Below are positions 28,947 through 38,098 of a stretch of 64,000 nt of DNA, one piece after another (position 1 is the first letter of the stretch; each line of letters begins with the position of its first letter). Under the pieces are notes generated by a model. It worked only from the letters and a program-made list of their open reading frames with translations. It did no database searches and was not told where the DNA came from. The stretch is from positions 2,418,001 to 2,482,000 of the forward strand of contig NZ_CP077941.1 in assembly GCF_019722725.1 (NCBI RefSeq), given 5' to 3'. The translations under genes and the position numbers were made by a program. Source of the DNA: Vreelandella profundi (GTDB lineage: Bacteria; Pseudomonadota; Gammaproteobacteria; Pseudomonadales; Halomonadaceae).

Positions 28947-30671
28947 TTAAGCGTCGGTCGTAACGTCTTGCTGCTCGGTGTCCTGTGCGTCGTTCATCTC
29001 AGCATCGTCCTCTTCAACGTCACCTTGAATCTCGTCTCCACCGCCGTTGGGTTGCGGCTCATCCGCACTGGTGTTTGCTTCTTCTTCCAGCGCTTCATCG
29101 CTGCCATTGGCAGCGGCCAAATTCGCTGGCTCGTCAAGCTCTAAAGCATTCGCAGTGTAAGCACGCACCTCACTCAACAACTCAGGATTTTCTGCGAGAT
29201 GCTGGCCGTATGAAGGCACAATTTGACGCAGAGTATCTTGCCATTCGCTACTTTCCATCTGTGCTGGGAAGGCCGTGTCAAGCAAATTCAACATGATAGA
29301 AGGTGCCGTCGAGGCGCCCGGTGAAGCGCCCATCAGAGCTGACATGGTGCCATCAGCAGAGATGACGACCTCGGTACCAAATTGCAGAGTGCCGCCGTCT
29401 TCAGGATCATTCTTGATAATCTGTACCCGCTGCCCCGCTGTCCATAGCTCCCAATCATCTGGGTTGGCTTCTGGATAAAAGGCCTGCAAGGCTTCCATAC
29501 GATCGCCATCAGACATCAGCACCTGGCCAACCAAATAGCGCACCAGGTTAAAGTTATCCAGGCCGACTTCCATCATTGGCCAAGTATTGTTGAACGTCAT
29601 TGAGCCAAACAGGTCCGTCCAGGAGCCTTCTTTGAGGAACTTGCTGGAGAACGTCGCAAACGGGCCAAAGAACAACGCCGGCTCACCGTTAAGATTACGG
29701 TAGTCTAAATGCGGCACTGACATGGGCGGAGAACCCTCGCCAGCCTTTCCGTATACTTTAATTTGATGCTGAGCGACGACGTCAGGGTTCGTGGTGTAAA
29801 GGAATTGACCACCTACCGGAAAGCCTGCATAAACACTCGCTTCAGGAATACCCGATGCCTGAAGAAGCGGTAGCGCGGCGCCACCGGCACCAATGAAGAC
29901 AAAGCGAGCGTCAACGCTGGTTTCATCGCCGCTTTCTAAGTTTTTAACCGTCACATGCCATGTATCGTCGTCATTGCGCTCAAGCCCGCGCACTTCGCTG
30001 TTCAACGACAAAGTGTAATGTTCGTTATCGCTTAGCGATTCAATCATCTGCTCTGTTTGGGCGCCGTAGTTAACCTCCGTCCCCATCTGCATTCGCGTTG
30101 CCGCAACGGGAGTATCACCATCGCGACCGGCCATCACGAGTGGCATCCACTCTGCGATCTCGTCACGGTCTTCAGAGTATTCCATATCAGCATAAAGCGG
30201 ATTTTGTACCATGGTGGCATGACGCTCGCGCAGGAACGCGACGTCATCTTCACCCCAAACAAGCGCATGATGTGGAACGGTGTTGATGAAAGCGGCCGGA
30301 TCACTCAAAACATCCTGGTCTACCTGATGCGCCCAGAATTGACGAGAAAGCTCGAACTGCTCGGTTACGTTGATCGCACGCTCAATTTCGACGTGATCGC
30401 CATCGCCCGGCGTATAATTCAGTTCCATAAAGGCGGAGTGGCCGCTGCCGGCGTTGTTCCAAGCATTCGAGCTTTCTTGACCCACTTGATCAAGGCGCTC
30501 AAAAAGCTGGATATTCCACTCAGGCTCTAACTCTTGTAGATAGGTGCCGAGCGTGGCGCTCATAATACCGCCACCAATCAACACGACGTCTACAGGCTCA
30601 TCGGCTGAAATGGGCATAGCTGCTAGCGCTAAAAGCGGCGAACAGAGTAAAAGGTTGAAACGTTTTTGCAT
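28947..30671 (-). CDS. mqo: Malate:quinone oxidoreductase
   Basis: FAD-dependent membrane-associated enzyme that oxidises malate to oxaloacetate and passes electrons to quinone in the TCA cycle. About 574 residues from ATG 30671; upstream in-frame ATGs lack homology. The hydrophobic N-terminal leader resembles that of E. coli Mqo. FAD motif VLIGGGIMSATLGTYLQELEP, then ESSNAWNNAGSGHSAFMELNYTP and FIGAGGAALPLLQ. The C-terminus carries an extra acidic, low-complexity tail of about 55 residues. Confidence 0.94.
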   Translation of the reverse strand: MQKRFNLLLCSPLLALAAMPISADEPVDVVLIGGGIMSATLGTYLQELEPEWNIQLFERLDQVGQESSNAWNNAGSGHSAFMELNYTPGDGDHVEIERAINVTEQFELSRQFWAHQVDQDVLSDPAAFINTVPHHALVWGEDDVAFLRERHATMVQNPLYADMEYSEDRDEIAEWMPLVMAGRDGDTPVAATRMQMGTEVNYGAQTEQMIESLSDNEHYTLSLNSEVRGLERNDDDTWHVTVKNLESGDETSVDARFVFIGAGGAALPLLQASGIPEASVYAGFPVGGQFLYTTNPDVVAQHQIKVYGKAGEGSPPMSVPHLDYRNLNGEPALFFGPFATFSSKFLKEGSWTDLFGSMTFNNTWPMMEVGLDNFNLVRYLVGQVLMSDGDRMEALQAFYPEANPDDWELWTAGQRVQIIKNDPEDGGTLQFGTEVVISADGTMSALMGASPGASTAPSIMLNLLDTAFPAQMESSEWQDTLRQIVPSYGQHLAENPELLSEVRAYTANALELDEPANLAAANGSDEALEEEANTSADEPQPNGGGDEIQGDVEEDDAEMNDAQDTEQQDVTTDA

Positions 30672-30821
30672 GTCATGCCCCTGGCGGTACATAAAGAACG
30701 TGCCGGAAAGATAGGCGTCCTTTATCGAGATAGGTATCATTTGTCGACGAAAGTCTAACAAAAATCCGCCACATCAGAAACATATGGCATCACTTAAATG
30801 AGAATGGATGGAATTTAGCGT

Positions 30822-31052
30822 ATGAAACCAGAAGACCTGGAAAAGCTAGTGACACGCACCATGCCTTTTGGAAAGCACGCGGGTTGGCTCATTGCCGACC
30901 TCCCCGGCCCTTACCTGAACTGGTTTGCTCGGGAGGGATTTCCTTCAGGTGAAATCGGCCAGCTGCTACAGTTGATGCAGGAAATTGACCATAATGGCCT
31001 TAGTGAGCTGTTAGAGCCACTGCGCCAGAGACCCAGACAGCGTCAAGATTAG
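30822..31052 (+). CDS. DUF3820 family protein
   Basis: 76-residue cytoplasmic protein with the DUF3820 signature MPFGKHAG...LPGPYLNWFAREGFPSG (residues 14-42). The family, annotated as putative quorum-sensing-regulated virulence factor in some genomes, has no settled function. Its TAG stop overlaps the TAA stop of the minus-strand gene that faces it (31049-31052). Confidence 0.82.
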   Translation: MKPEDLEKLVTRTMPFGKHAGWLIADLPGPYLNWFAREGFPSGEIGQLLQLMQEIDHNGLSELLEPLRQRPRQRQD

Positions 31053-31390
31053 TGCTGGCTGCGTTCGCTGACCGCTCGCTGAAACTCAGCGTGATACGCC
31101 GCCTCATGCAGCGCTCTATCAGAAGGAAAGCGCCCAAGTGCAACGGCTAGTTCAAAAAAGCCTGCTGCCGGCAAGCCATTGCCTTGCCGGCTAACCACTA
31201 ATGCGGCCATGAACGGCTTTTCTTGCGTAGCGTCTTCCCGCATTAACTGCTCAAGTGACTGAGTGACCTGGGCGATGGTACGAGGCGGGGTTAGCGACAG
31301 TGCTGAAGCGACCTGCTGATAGGTCATAGGCAGTGCCTCACGCGGTGCGCTCACGAGCAATTCGCGTAGCGCTGTTTTTATAGCGGTCAT
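31049..31390 (-). CDS. Conserved hypothetical protein, 113 residues
   Basis: I do not recognise the family with certainty. The N-terminal half (MTYQQVASALSLTPPRTIAQV) looks like a helix-turn-helix or winged-helix segment, and the centre contains PFMAALVVSRQGNGLPAAGFFELA, a likely beta-turn-beta element. No signal peptide or membrane segment. Its stop codon overlaps that of the DUF3820 gene. The frame has codon usage like its neighbours, so I think it is real. Confidence 0.65.
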   Translation of the reverse strand: MTAIKTALRELLVSAPREALPMTYQQVASALSLTPPRTIAQVTQSLEQLMREDATQEKPFMAALVVSRQGNGLPAAGFFELAVALGRFPSDRALHEAAYHAEFQRAVSERSQH

Positions 31391-31454
31391 AAAAATCTCA
31401 TTGATGGCGCAGTTGCGTTAACAATAGCTGAATACGATGTAATAAGGAGAAAAC

Positions 31455-32222
31455 GTGACGACACGCCAAAAAGCCTCTCGCCCCAACCTTAGCCGCTGGC
31501 CGGGTGTGCTCGCAGGGTTAAGCATTGTACTGCTCATCGTGGCAGCCATGATGATGGCCGGATCAGGCCCAGCATACCGCGGTGAACATATCTCGTTAAG
31601 TGAGGCATTTATCTTACTACGCAACGGCGTCTATGCCGCCGGGGCAGCGGTTGCATTAAGCCTTGTGGCGCTTCTCGTTAGTGCGATCAAACGCCGCTCC
31701 ACGCCAGCAGTGATAGCAACACTCGTTATTTTTAGTGCGGCAGCGCTGCTTTACGTGCCTTGGCAGCACTGGCAGCGTGCCCAGTCTCTACCCGCCATTC
31801 ACGACATCACCACCGATATGCAAAATCCGCCTGCTTTTGAAGCATTAGCCAGCGCTCGCCAAGCAGCGCCTAATGCACTCGCTTATCCCGGCGAAGAAAC
31901 CGCTCGGCAACAGCAAGCGGCTTATCCGGCGATAAAACCTCTCATTTTGAAGGCAACGCCCCCGGCAGTCTTGGCGGCGGCACAGGCAGAGGCAGAAGAA
32001 GCTGGCTGGCGAATTGCCAGGATTAGCGACGATCACATAGAGGCGACGGCCACGACACCCTGGTTTGGGTTTGAGGATGACGTTGTCATTCGCTTAACGG
32101 AACGCGAGGACGCAGTGCAGGTGGATATGCGTTCGGCATCGCGTATAGGCGCCAGCGATGTAGGTACTAACGCTGCGCGCATTCAAGCCTTTTTGGATGA
32201 ATTAAAAGCGCGCCTCAACTAA
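31455..32222 (+). CDS. DUF1499 membrane protein
   Basis: 255 residues with a GTG start at 31455 preceded by AAGGAG. Three hydrophobic segments in residues 18-105 anchor it in the membrane. The C-terminal region from about 150 (YPAIKPLILKATPP...GWRIARISDDHIEATATTPWFGFEDDVVIRL) matches the DUF1499 fold. The family has no assigned function; it often occurs as a small exported or membrane protein in gammaproteobacteria. Confidence 0.82.
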   Translation: MTTRQKASRPNLSRWPGVLAGLSIVLLIVAAMMMAGSGPAYRGEHISLSEAFILLRNGVYAAGAAVALSLVALLVSAIKRRSTPAVIATLVIFSAAALLYVPWQHWQRAQSLPAIHDITTDMQNPPAFEALASARQAAPNALAYPGEETARQQQAAYPAIKPLILKATPPAVLAAAQAEAEEAGWRIARISDDHIEATATTPWFGFEDDVVIRLTEREDAVQVDMRSASRIGASDVGTNAARIQAFLDELKARLN

Positions 32223-32226
32223 CGCT

Positions 32227-32589
32227 TTAATGTATTGAGCCGAGCCGGTGGCCACCTTCACGTGCTAGGATTTTCTCAGCGTCTAATGTGGCGATAGGCA
32301 CCTGATGCCGCGTAGGAATATCGCCGGTCAACTGAAGCGCCTGATAGCGCAGCGCACAAACGCGTAAAAACGAGGTGAAGTTGCCCAAATCGTGCCCAGC
32401 GTCGATGGACTCATGATAAAGCCGAGTAATCATCTGAACCGTGTTCATGTCATCACGCTGAGCAATCTCTTCAAGAAGTTGCCAGAAATAATTCTCCATA
32501 CGTACGCTGGTGACCATTCCGTCAATGCGCAGCGAGTGGGTAGCACTGCGCCACAGTTCGGGATTAGCGTTAATAAAGAGCTTACACAT
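32227..32589 (-). CDS. Ribbon-helix-helix domain protein
   Basis: About 120 residues from the ATG at 32589; 32595 is an alternative. The segment THSLRIDGMVTSVRMENYFWQLLEEIAQRDDMNTVQMITRLY has the beta-strand/helix/helix pattern of the RHH_4 (PF13467-type) DNA-binding family. The gene ends five bases from the DUF1499 stop on the other strand. Possibly a small regulator; its targets are not known. Confidence 0.75.
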   Translation of the reverse strand: MCKLFINANPELWRSATHSLRIDGMVTSVRMENYFWQLLEEIAQRDDMNTVQMITRLYHESIDAGHDLGNFTSFLRVCALRYQALQLTGDIPTRHQVPIATLDAEKILAREGGHRLGSIH

Positions 32590-32705
32590 GGGCATTGTCT
32601 CTTAGCGGCTTAATGAGTGCGGGTCGCTTGCTAATAGCATAGCGGGCAAGCGCATAGTTCGCCCAGCACAGTGCTGGGCGAACGTCGTTATCTTGCCATT
32701 CAGGC

Positions 32706-33275
32706 TTACTTATTAAGCAACGCCATAAACTGGGCAAGCCAGGCCGGATGGGCTGGCCAGGCGGGCGCCGTGACCAAGTTACCATCGGTCACGGCCTCGG
32801 TTACCTCTAGATTAGCAAAGTGGCCGCCAGCTAGTTCTACCTCTGGCTGACAGGCCGGATAAGCGGAGCACTGACGCCCCTTTAACACGTTAGCCGCGGC
32901 TAACAATTGCGCACCGTGACAAACGGCGGCGACAGGTTTGTTGGTTTCAAAAAAGTGCTGAACCATCGCCAGCACATCTTTATTTAAACGCAGATATTCC
33001 GGGGCGCGACCGCCAGGTATCACAAGCGCATCGTAGTCGGCGGGGTTGGTGCTCGCAAAATCGGCATTCAGCGCAAAGCGATGGCCAAGCCTTTCAGAAT
33101 AGGTTTGATCACCTTCGAAATCATGTATCGCGGTAGCCACAGTATCGCCCGAGGCTTTTCCAGGACAGATCGCATCCACACGATGCCCAACGGCCATGAG
33201 CGCCTGAAAAGGCACCATCGTTTCATAATCTTCAGTGAAGTCGCCGGTAATCATTAAAATGCGCTTACTGCTCAT
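32706..33275 (-). CDS. DJ-1/PfpI family protein
   Basis: 189 residues from ATG 33275 with a good AAGGAG site. DJ-1/PfpI fold with the nucleophile-elbow Cys C119 followed by His (AVCHGAQLL), conserved Glu E15 (GDFTEDYE) and [12 protein letters not shown]. Members are glyoxalase III/deglycase-like or chaperone-like stress proteins; which activity applies here cannot be read from the sequence. Upstream at 33313-33329 is a CACACGC/GCGTGTG hairpin in the leader region. Confidence 0.87.
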   Translation of the reverse strand: MSSKRILMITGDFTEDYETMVPFQALMAVGHRVDAICPGKASGDTVATAIHDFEGDQTYSERLGHRFALNADFASTNPADYDALVIPGGRAPEYLRLNKDVLAMVQHFFETNKPVAAVCHGAQLLAAANVLKGRQCSAYPACQPEVELAGGHFANLEVTEAVTDGNLVTAPAWPAHPAWLAQFMALLNK

Positions 33276-33431
33276 CTCATTACTCCTTATCGTTATTGGT
33301 CGAGCGATTGAGCACACGCCTAGCGTGTGAAACGAGACTAGCAAGCGCTTACCGGCAAGGGGTAGTAGTCCATTACTACAGAGCAACTTCTTCAGCTACC
33401 GTTACTTAACCCATAGCAACAGAAAGTCTTT

Positions 33432-34046
33432 TTAAGCAGGACGTTCAATAGCAAAGCGGTCGCTGATACGAAGGTAATCGCTACCGGCTAATCGACCCAC
33501 GGGCTTGAGCCGTTCCATATCAACATGGCGGCCATCCCACAGCGCATCATCAATATGAATCGAGACCACCTGGGCAAGCACTAAGGTGCCTGCTAAGGGC
33601 TGGTCGCCAAAGCGAATCATATCGAACAGTTTGCAGCCAAAAGCAACCGGCGCGTTAGCAATCCGAGGGACGCTAACACCGGGCATGCTGGCTTTTTCTA
33701 GCCCGGCCAGCGCAAACTCGTCTTCGTCTGGCGGCACGCTTGCACTGGTGACATTGAGCGCCTCAACGAGCCCTTCACTGCCCACGTGGACGACACATTC
33801 TGCGACTTCATTTAAATTGCGGACCGTGTCTTTAAGCTCTCCACTGCCGTTTAGCAACGGTGAGAATGCCAGCACAGGCGGATTGACGCTGGCTACGTTA
33901 AAAAAGGAAAACGGTGCCAAATTGGCATTGCCGTGTTTATCTTGAGTCGCGACCCAGGCAATAGGGCGAGGGCAAACAGTGCCAGACAATAAGCGATATA
34001 TAACACCTGGACTTAAGGGGGATTCATCTAGCAAGTAGTCGCTCAT
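33432..34046 (-). CDS. Flavin reductase-like, FMN-binding protein
   Basis: 204 residues of the flavin reductase-like (DIM6/NTAB) family. SGTVCPRPIAWVATQDKHGNANLAPFSFFNVASVNPP is the FMN-binding block, with GAxxVxGxSD-like VHVGSEGLVEALNVTS downstream. It likely binds FMN as a split-barrel dimer and may supply reduced flavin or reduce quinones. Divergent from the 2-hydroxyacid dehydrogenase. Confidence 0.85.
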   Translation of the reverse strand: MSDYLLDESPLSPGVIYRLLSGTVCPRPIAWVATQDKHGNANLAPFSFFNVASVNPPVLAFSPLLNGSGELKDTVRNLNEVAECVVHVGSEGLVEALNVTSASVPPDEDEFALAGLEKASMPGVSVPRIANAPVAFGCKLFDMIRFGDQPLAGTLVLAQVVSIHIDDALWDGRHVDMERLKPVGRLAGSDYLRISDRFAIERPA

Positions 34047-34153
34047 CGATAACGCCTTAATAGCTAATTTCGGGGTACGATCACTTTACAACAGCATTAC
34101 TAGCGATGATGCGTTTTATAAATATTAGTGCGGCCAAGCAAGGAGCTCTCGCA

Positions 34154-35101
34154 ATGAAGATTGCCATTCCCGACGATTATCAGGGCTGTGTTCACGATTT
34201 AGATGCTTTTCGGCAGTTGGAAGGTCACGACGTAACGGTTTATCACGACACCCTCACGGATGTAGACGCGCTGAGCGCGCGACTTAAGGACGCCGAAGCG
34301 TTGGTACTCATTCGTGAACGCACGCCCATTACGGCGGCCTTACTTGAGCGCCTGCCCAACCTCAAGGTGATTAGTCAAACCGGTGGCGGTGCGGCGCATG
34401 TTGATATGGCGGCCTGCCGCCGCCATGGCGTGACCGTGATGGCGGGCACCGGCTCGCCTAACGCCGCCGCGGAACTCACCTGGGGACTAGTGCTGGCCGC
34501 GATGCGCCATATCCCAGCCGAGGTTGAAAACCTAAAAGCAGGCCGTTGGCAGCGCACGCTGGGCACGGGGCTCAAGGGGCGCACGCTAGGTATTTTTGGC
34601 TATGGAAAAATCGGCAGCCTCGTCGCGCGCTATGGCCAGGCGTTTGACATGAAAGTACTGGTATGGGGGCGGGAAAGCACCCGCCAGCGCGCCATTGAGG
34701 CTGGCCTTGACGTTGCCAAAAGCCAGGCGGATTTTTTCCAGCGCGCCGATGTGTTAAGCCTTCACTTACGTTTGAACGATGATACCCGGGGTATCGTCAC
34801 CGCTGAATCACTCGCCCAAATGAAGCCCACCTCACTACTGGTGAACACTAGCCGTTCTCAGCTACTGGCATCACAGGCGCTTGAACAGGCGCTACGCGCC
34901 GGACGCCCAGGTCAAGCCGCGATTGACGTATTTGATGCGGAGCCTGTCGTCACAAGCTCTCTGCTCGAATTGCCCAACTTAGTCGCCACACCGCACCTAG
35001 GCTACGTCGAAAAAGACAGCTATGAGCTCTACTTTGGCGATGCGTTTAGCAACCTACTGGCTTATATCAATGGGCAGTCAGTCAATAATTTAGCTGGCTA
35101 G
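34154..35101 (+). CDS. D-2-hydroxyacid dehydrogenase
   Basis: 315 residues from ATG 34154, nine bases after AAGGAG. NAD(P)-binding Rossmann motif GYGKIG at 149-154. The catalytic triad of the family is present: R234 (NTSRSQLL, with Ser where Gly is usual), E263 (DVFDAEPV) and H281 (ATPHLGYVE). The AAELTWGLVLAAMRH segment is typical of the PGDH-like branch. Substrate unknown. Confidence 0.88.
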   Translation: MKIAIPDDYQGCVHDLDAFRQLEGHDVTVYHDTLTDVDALSARLKDAEALVLIRERTPITAALLERLPNLKVISQTGGGAAHVDMAACRRHGVTVMAGTGSPNAAAELTWGLVLAAMRHIPAEVENLKAGRWQRTLGTGLKGRTLGIFGYGKIGSLVARYGQAFDMKVLVWGRESTRQRAIEAGLDVAKSQADFFQRADVLSLHLRLNDDTRGIVTAESLAQMKPTSLLVNTSRSQLLASQALEQALRAGRPGQAAIDVFDAEPVVTSSLLELPNLVATPHLGYVEKDSYELYFGDAFSNLLAYINGQSVNNLAG

Positions 35102-35189
35102 AGTTGGTTAGTATCATTCAGCCAAGAAGCCCCGCCTCTGTGCCAATTGTGCTAGCCTTATAGGCTCATGAGTAACACAGAGGACATGA

Positions 35190-35606
35190 ATGCTCACCAT
35201 TTCCAGTAACGTTACCTTGGCTGATTGGGAGATTGATATCAGCCAGATTCGTGCCCAAGGCGCTGGCGGCCAGAACGTCAACAAGGTCGCGTCAGCAGTA
35301 CACTTGCGCTTCGACATTCTGAGTTCCACGCTGCCACCACTCTACAAAGAAAGGTTAATGGCGTTGTCCGATCAGCGCATTAGCAAAGAAGGCGTGGTGA
35401 TTATTAAAGCCCAGAGCCATCGCAAGCTTGAGCTAAATAAAGAAGATGCACTGGCACGTTTAAGAGAGCTGATACGGAGTGCCACCAAACCGCAAAAAAT
35501 TCGCCGTGCCACTAAGCCCACTAAAGGCTCACAACGCCGACGGGTTGACCACAAAACCCGCAAAGGTAAAGTCAAATCGCTGCGCGGCAAAGTATCTGCC
35601 TCATAA
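35190..35606 (+). CDS. arfB: Alternative ribosome-rescue factor ArfB (YaeJ)
   Basis: Codon-independent peptidyl-tRNA hydrolase that frees ribosomes stalled on truncated mRNA. 138 residues. GGQ at 26-28 in QGAGGQNVNKVASAVHLRF, no stop-codon recognition domain, and a very basic C-terminal tail from residue 98 (KPQKIRRATKPTKGSQRRRV) that enters the empty mRNA channel. The usual length is about 140. Confidence 0.95.
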   Translation: MLTISSNVTLADWEIDISQIRAQGAGGQNVNKVASAVHLRFDILSSTLPPLYKERLMALSDQRISKEGVVIIKAQSHRKLELNKEDALARLRELIRSATKPQKIRRATKPTKGSQRRRVDHKTRKGKVKSLRGKVSAS

Positions 35607-35644
35607 GCCATCGCTCGATACTTAACGCCAAAGAGCTTTCAATC

Positions 35645-35851
35645 ATGACTAAAACCCATGCACTCGCTAAGGTGCGGCCTATTTCGCCTTGCGTACAAAT
35701 CTGCCAAATAGAATCGTCAACATCGGTGTGCGAAGGCTGCGGCCGTACACTAGATGAAATAGCCTGCTGGGGAGCCATGACCGAAGCTGAAAAAGCCCCG
35801 GTATGGAAACGGCTGGAAGCAGAAGGTTACGTCTCAGACTCGGTGCGCTGA
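35645..35851 (+). CDS. DUF1289 protein, small Cys-rich
   Basis: 68 residues. Four cysteines C16, C20, C29 and C32 (PCVQICQIESSTSVCEGCGRT) and the CWGAMTEAEKAPVWKRLEAEG tail are the DUF1289 signature; it probably binds a metal. Function unknown. The 3' end overlaps the convergent proline-racemase-family gene by 25 bases. Confidence 0.87.
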   Translation: MTKTHALAKVRPISPCVQICQIESSTSVCEGCGRTLDEIACWGAMTEAEKAPVWKRLEAEGYVSDSVR

Positions 35852-36885
35852 TGACGATCACGCAATATATGATGTAGCTCGCCACAGGCCACCATAGGGT
35901 CGTCACAGTTGATAACGATATCAGAGTGAGCCAACAAGTAGCTGCGACCGGTGATAGTGTTTTCGACGACCTGATAATCGCCCTCTTGATGCGTGCCAGT
36001 GAAGGTGCCGATAAAGCCCGTCTCACGCAGCGAAACGGTCTCCAGCTGATCCCCCACGCTCAGCCGCCCTTCATAGTTCATTAGCGCTAAGCGTGCCGAC
36101 GTACCGGTACCTGTGGTGCTGCGGCAAATAACGCCAGGATGAACATAAGTGGTGGAACGTGAGCGTATATAACTCTCTGCTATCTGCTCCTCAGGGCCCA
36201 TAAAGTGTAAAAATGGCAATGGCCCTACATCACCAAGCGTGTAGTGGGAGAAGCCACGCTGCGCTTTAATTGCCTCAACAATTTTATAAGCGCATTCAGC
36301 CAGCGCTCGTTCCTCATCACGCACTAGCTTAAAACCAAGCTCAGTAGCATCTACCAACGCATAAAAGCCACCGCTATAAGCGATTGAGTAGGTCACATCG
36401 CCAATACTCGGCACGTGAATCGTAGCGCGATGGGTGTCGATATAACTGGGCAACCCGCTGCAGGTAACCGATTCGACAACGCCGTTATGCACCTGCGCTT
36501 CAATTTGCACGAGGCCCGCGGGCGCTTCTAGCTTGAAGCGCTGAATACCTTCTTGCTTAGGCACAATGCCGCTCTCTAGTACCGCGGTGGCCGTGCACAG
36601 CGTATTGGAGCCAGAGTAAATGGGGTAACCCATCACTTCCATAATGATGTAACCCGCGACGGCCTCCGGATGGCAGGCTGGCACCAACAAATCGACCGAC
36701 ATTTCCGGTACGCCGTAAGGCTCTTCTAGTAGCAGGCGCCGCAAACCGTCGGCGTCATCGCGCAGGTACTCCATCTGTTCGCGCACGGTGGCACCCGGCA
36801 AACTATCAATGCCTCCCGTAACAATACGGCTAACGTCGCCACCGGCGTGAGTATCCATTAACTGAATGGTGTGAAAATTATGCAC
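35827..36885 (-). CDS. Proline-racemase-family protein with non-canonical active site
   Basis: 352 residues of the proline racemase/hydroxyproline epimerase fold: MDTHAGGDVSRIVTGG at the N-terminus and TGTGTSARLA near 258-267. The two catalytic Cys positions are replaced. The usual MCGH is YSGS (S91, S93), and the usual DRSPCGTG is CRSTTGTG (T258, with C254 at the Asp position). Cys/Thr is found in trans-3-hydroxyproline dehydratases, but here the first residue is Ser. The start is GTG 36885, overlapping the upstream MDR stop by one base, so the two are translated together. Confidence 0.85.
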   Translation of the reverse strand: MHNFHTIQLMDTHAGGDVSRIVTGGIDSLPGATVREQMEYLRDDADGLRRLLLEEPYGVPEMSVDLLVPACHPEAVAGYIIMEVMGYPIYSGSNTLCTATAVLESGIVPKQEGIQRFKLEAPAGLVQIEAQVHNGVVESVTCSGLPSYIDTHRATIHVPSIGDVTYSIAYSGGFYALVDATELGFKLVRDEERALAECAYKIVEAIKAQRGFSHYTLGDVGPLPFLHFMGPEEQIAESYIRSRSTTYVHPGVICRSTTGTGTSARLALMNYEGRLSVGDQLETVSLRETGFIGTFTGTHQEGDYQVVENTITGRSYLLAHSDIVINCDDPMVACGELHHILRDRHQRTESET

Positions 36886-38075
36886 TAGCGTTGCTCCTGA
36901 GCGTCGGAAGAGATGTTTTCAAGAGCGAACAGCGCACCGTGCGAGGCCCACTGTGAATCGGGAACCAGCACAATTTTGCCCAGATAGTTGCTACCCCGAT
37001 TTACAAAATAGCGTTCGGCAGCGTGTAGCTCGGAAAGTTTAAACGCTGCGTGAAGCACAGGCTTTAATTGGCCGTCGCGAATCCAGGCAACAAGCTGTTC
37101 AGCCTCTTCACGGGTACCGTGAGAAACGCCAAACATCTGCACCTGATAAAGATAAATGCGGGTCCACATCATTTCGCTGAGATTGCCACCGCTGGCACCG
37201 GCTATTGAAAGCCGCGGATAGCTCTTACGGCCCTGCATATCGACAATCATGGTATCGATAAACAGGTTCGTCATCTCACCACCCACCAGATCCATCACTG
37301 CATCAATCGGTTTGCCGTCAGTGGTAGCCAGCACTCGCTCAACAAACGTCGGCAAGTCGCCACGATCAATCACCGCCTCTGCGCCGAGTGCGCTTAGCGC
37401 AGAGGCTTTATCACGCTGGCTGACGGCATAAGGGATGGCTCCAACGATGCGGCACAGCTGAATGAGCGCCGTCCCCACGCCACCGCTGGCGCCGCTTACC
37501 AGCACCCGCTCACCGGCACCTATATTGGCAGCTGTCATCATGTGGTAAGCGGTTTGATACGAGCACATACCCATCGACGCCAGCTCAGCATCGCGCAGCT
37601 CAGGATTCGGAACGGCGTAAAACTGATCAGCAGGTACGGCGATATATTCAGCAAAGCCACCGTCAGCCCCGTGGCCGTAATAATCCGGCGTTAGATTAAT
37701 ATCGCGACGCTCGTCAGCGTAGATATTAAAATCGAGCAGACCCCGCTCACCAATACGCTCGGCGCCAACACCTTCACCCACGGCTACCACGCGGCCTGCC
37801 ACGTCAGCGCCCTGAATACGCGGAAAGGTAAGCGTTGGCGTGCCGCCCATGGCAAACGACGTGACGTCGCCCTTGTCTTTGGTGGGATAAAGGCCTTCCC
37901 GGGCTTTTCGATCCGTGTTGTTCTTGGCCGTGGCGGTTACCTGCACCAGTACCTCACCTGCCCTGGGTTGCGGCGTAGCGACATCCTGATGGTATTCCAA
38001 TTTATCGATATCCCCATGCCCCGTTAAGAGCATGGCGGCCATCGTCGCTGGTACCATCTGTGCAGTATCGGCCAT
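36885..38075 (-). CDS. Zinc-less MDR dehydrogenase (quinone oxidoreductase-like)
   Basis: 396 residues of the medium-chain dehydrogenase superfamily. GroES-like N-terminal domain (AGEVLVQVTATAKNNTDRKAREG), Rossmann motif VSGASGGVGTALIQLCRIVGA and a C-terminal quinone-reductase-like end (LSELHAAERYFVNRGSNYLGKIVL). The zinc-binding Cys/His of alcohol dehydrogenases is not evident. Coupled one-base overlap to the proline-racemase-family gene suggests one pathway acting on the same metabolite. Confidence 0.85.
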   Translation of the reverse strand: MADTAQMVPATMAAMLLTGHGDIDKLEYHQDVATPQPRAGEVLVQVTATAKNNTDRKAREGLYPTKDKGDVTSFAMGGTPTLTFPRIQGADVAGRVVAVGEGVGAERIGERGLLDFNIYADERRDINLTPDYYGHGADGGFAEYIAVPADQFYAVPNPELRDAELASMGMCSYQTAYHMMTAANIGAGERVLVSGASGGVGTALIQLCRIVGAIPYAVSQRDKASALSALGAEAVIDRGDLPTFVERVLATTDGKPIDAVMDLVGGEMTNLFIDTMIVDMQGRKSYPRLSIAGASGGNLSEMMWTRIYLYQVQMFGVSHGTREEAEQLVAWIRDGQLKPVLHAAFKLSELHAAERYFVNRGSNYLGKIVLVPDSQWASHGALFALENISSDAQEQR

Positions 38076-38098
38076 AGCGCTGGCTCCTCTGTCTGGCG

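Noticed and set aside
33313..33329. CACACGC/GCGTGTG hairpin as terminator of the flavin reductase gene
   Set aside because: Only 7 bp and no T tract on either strand; left as a possible leader hairpin.
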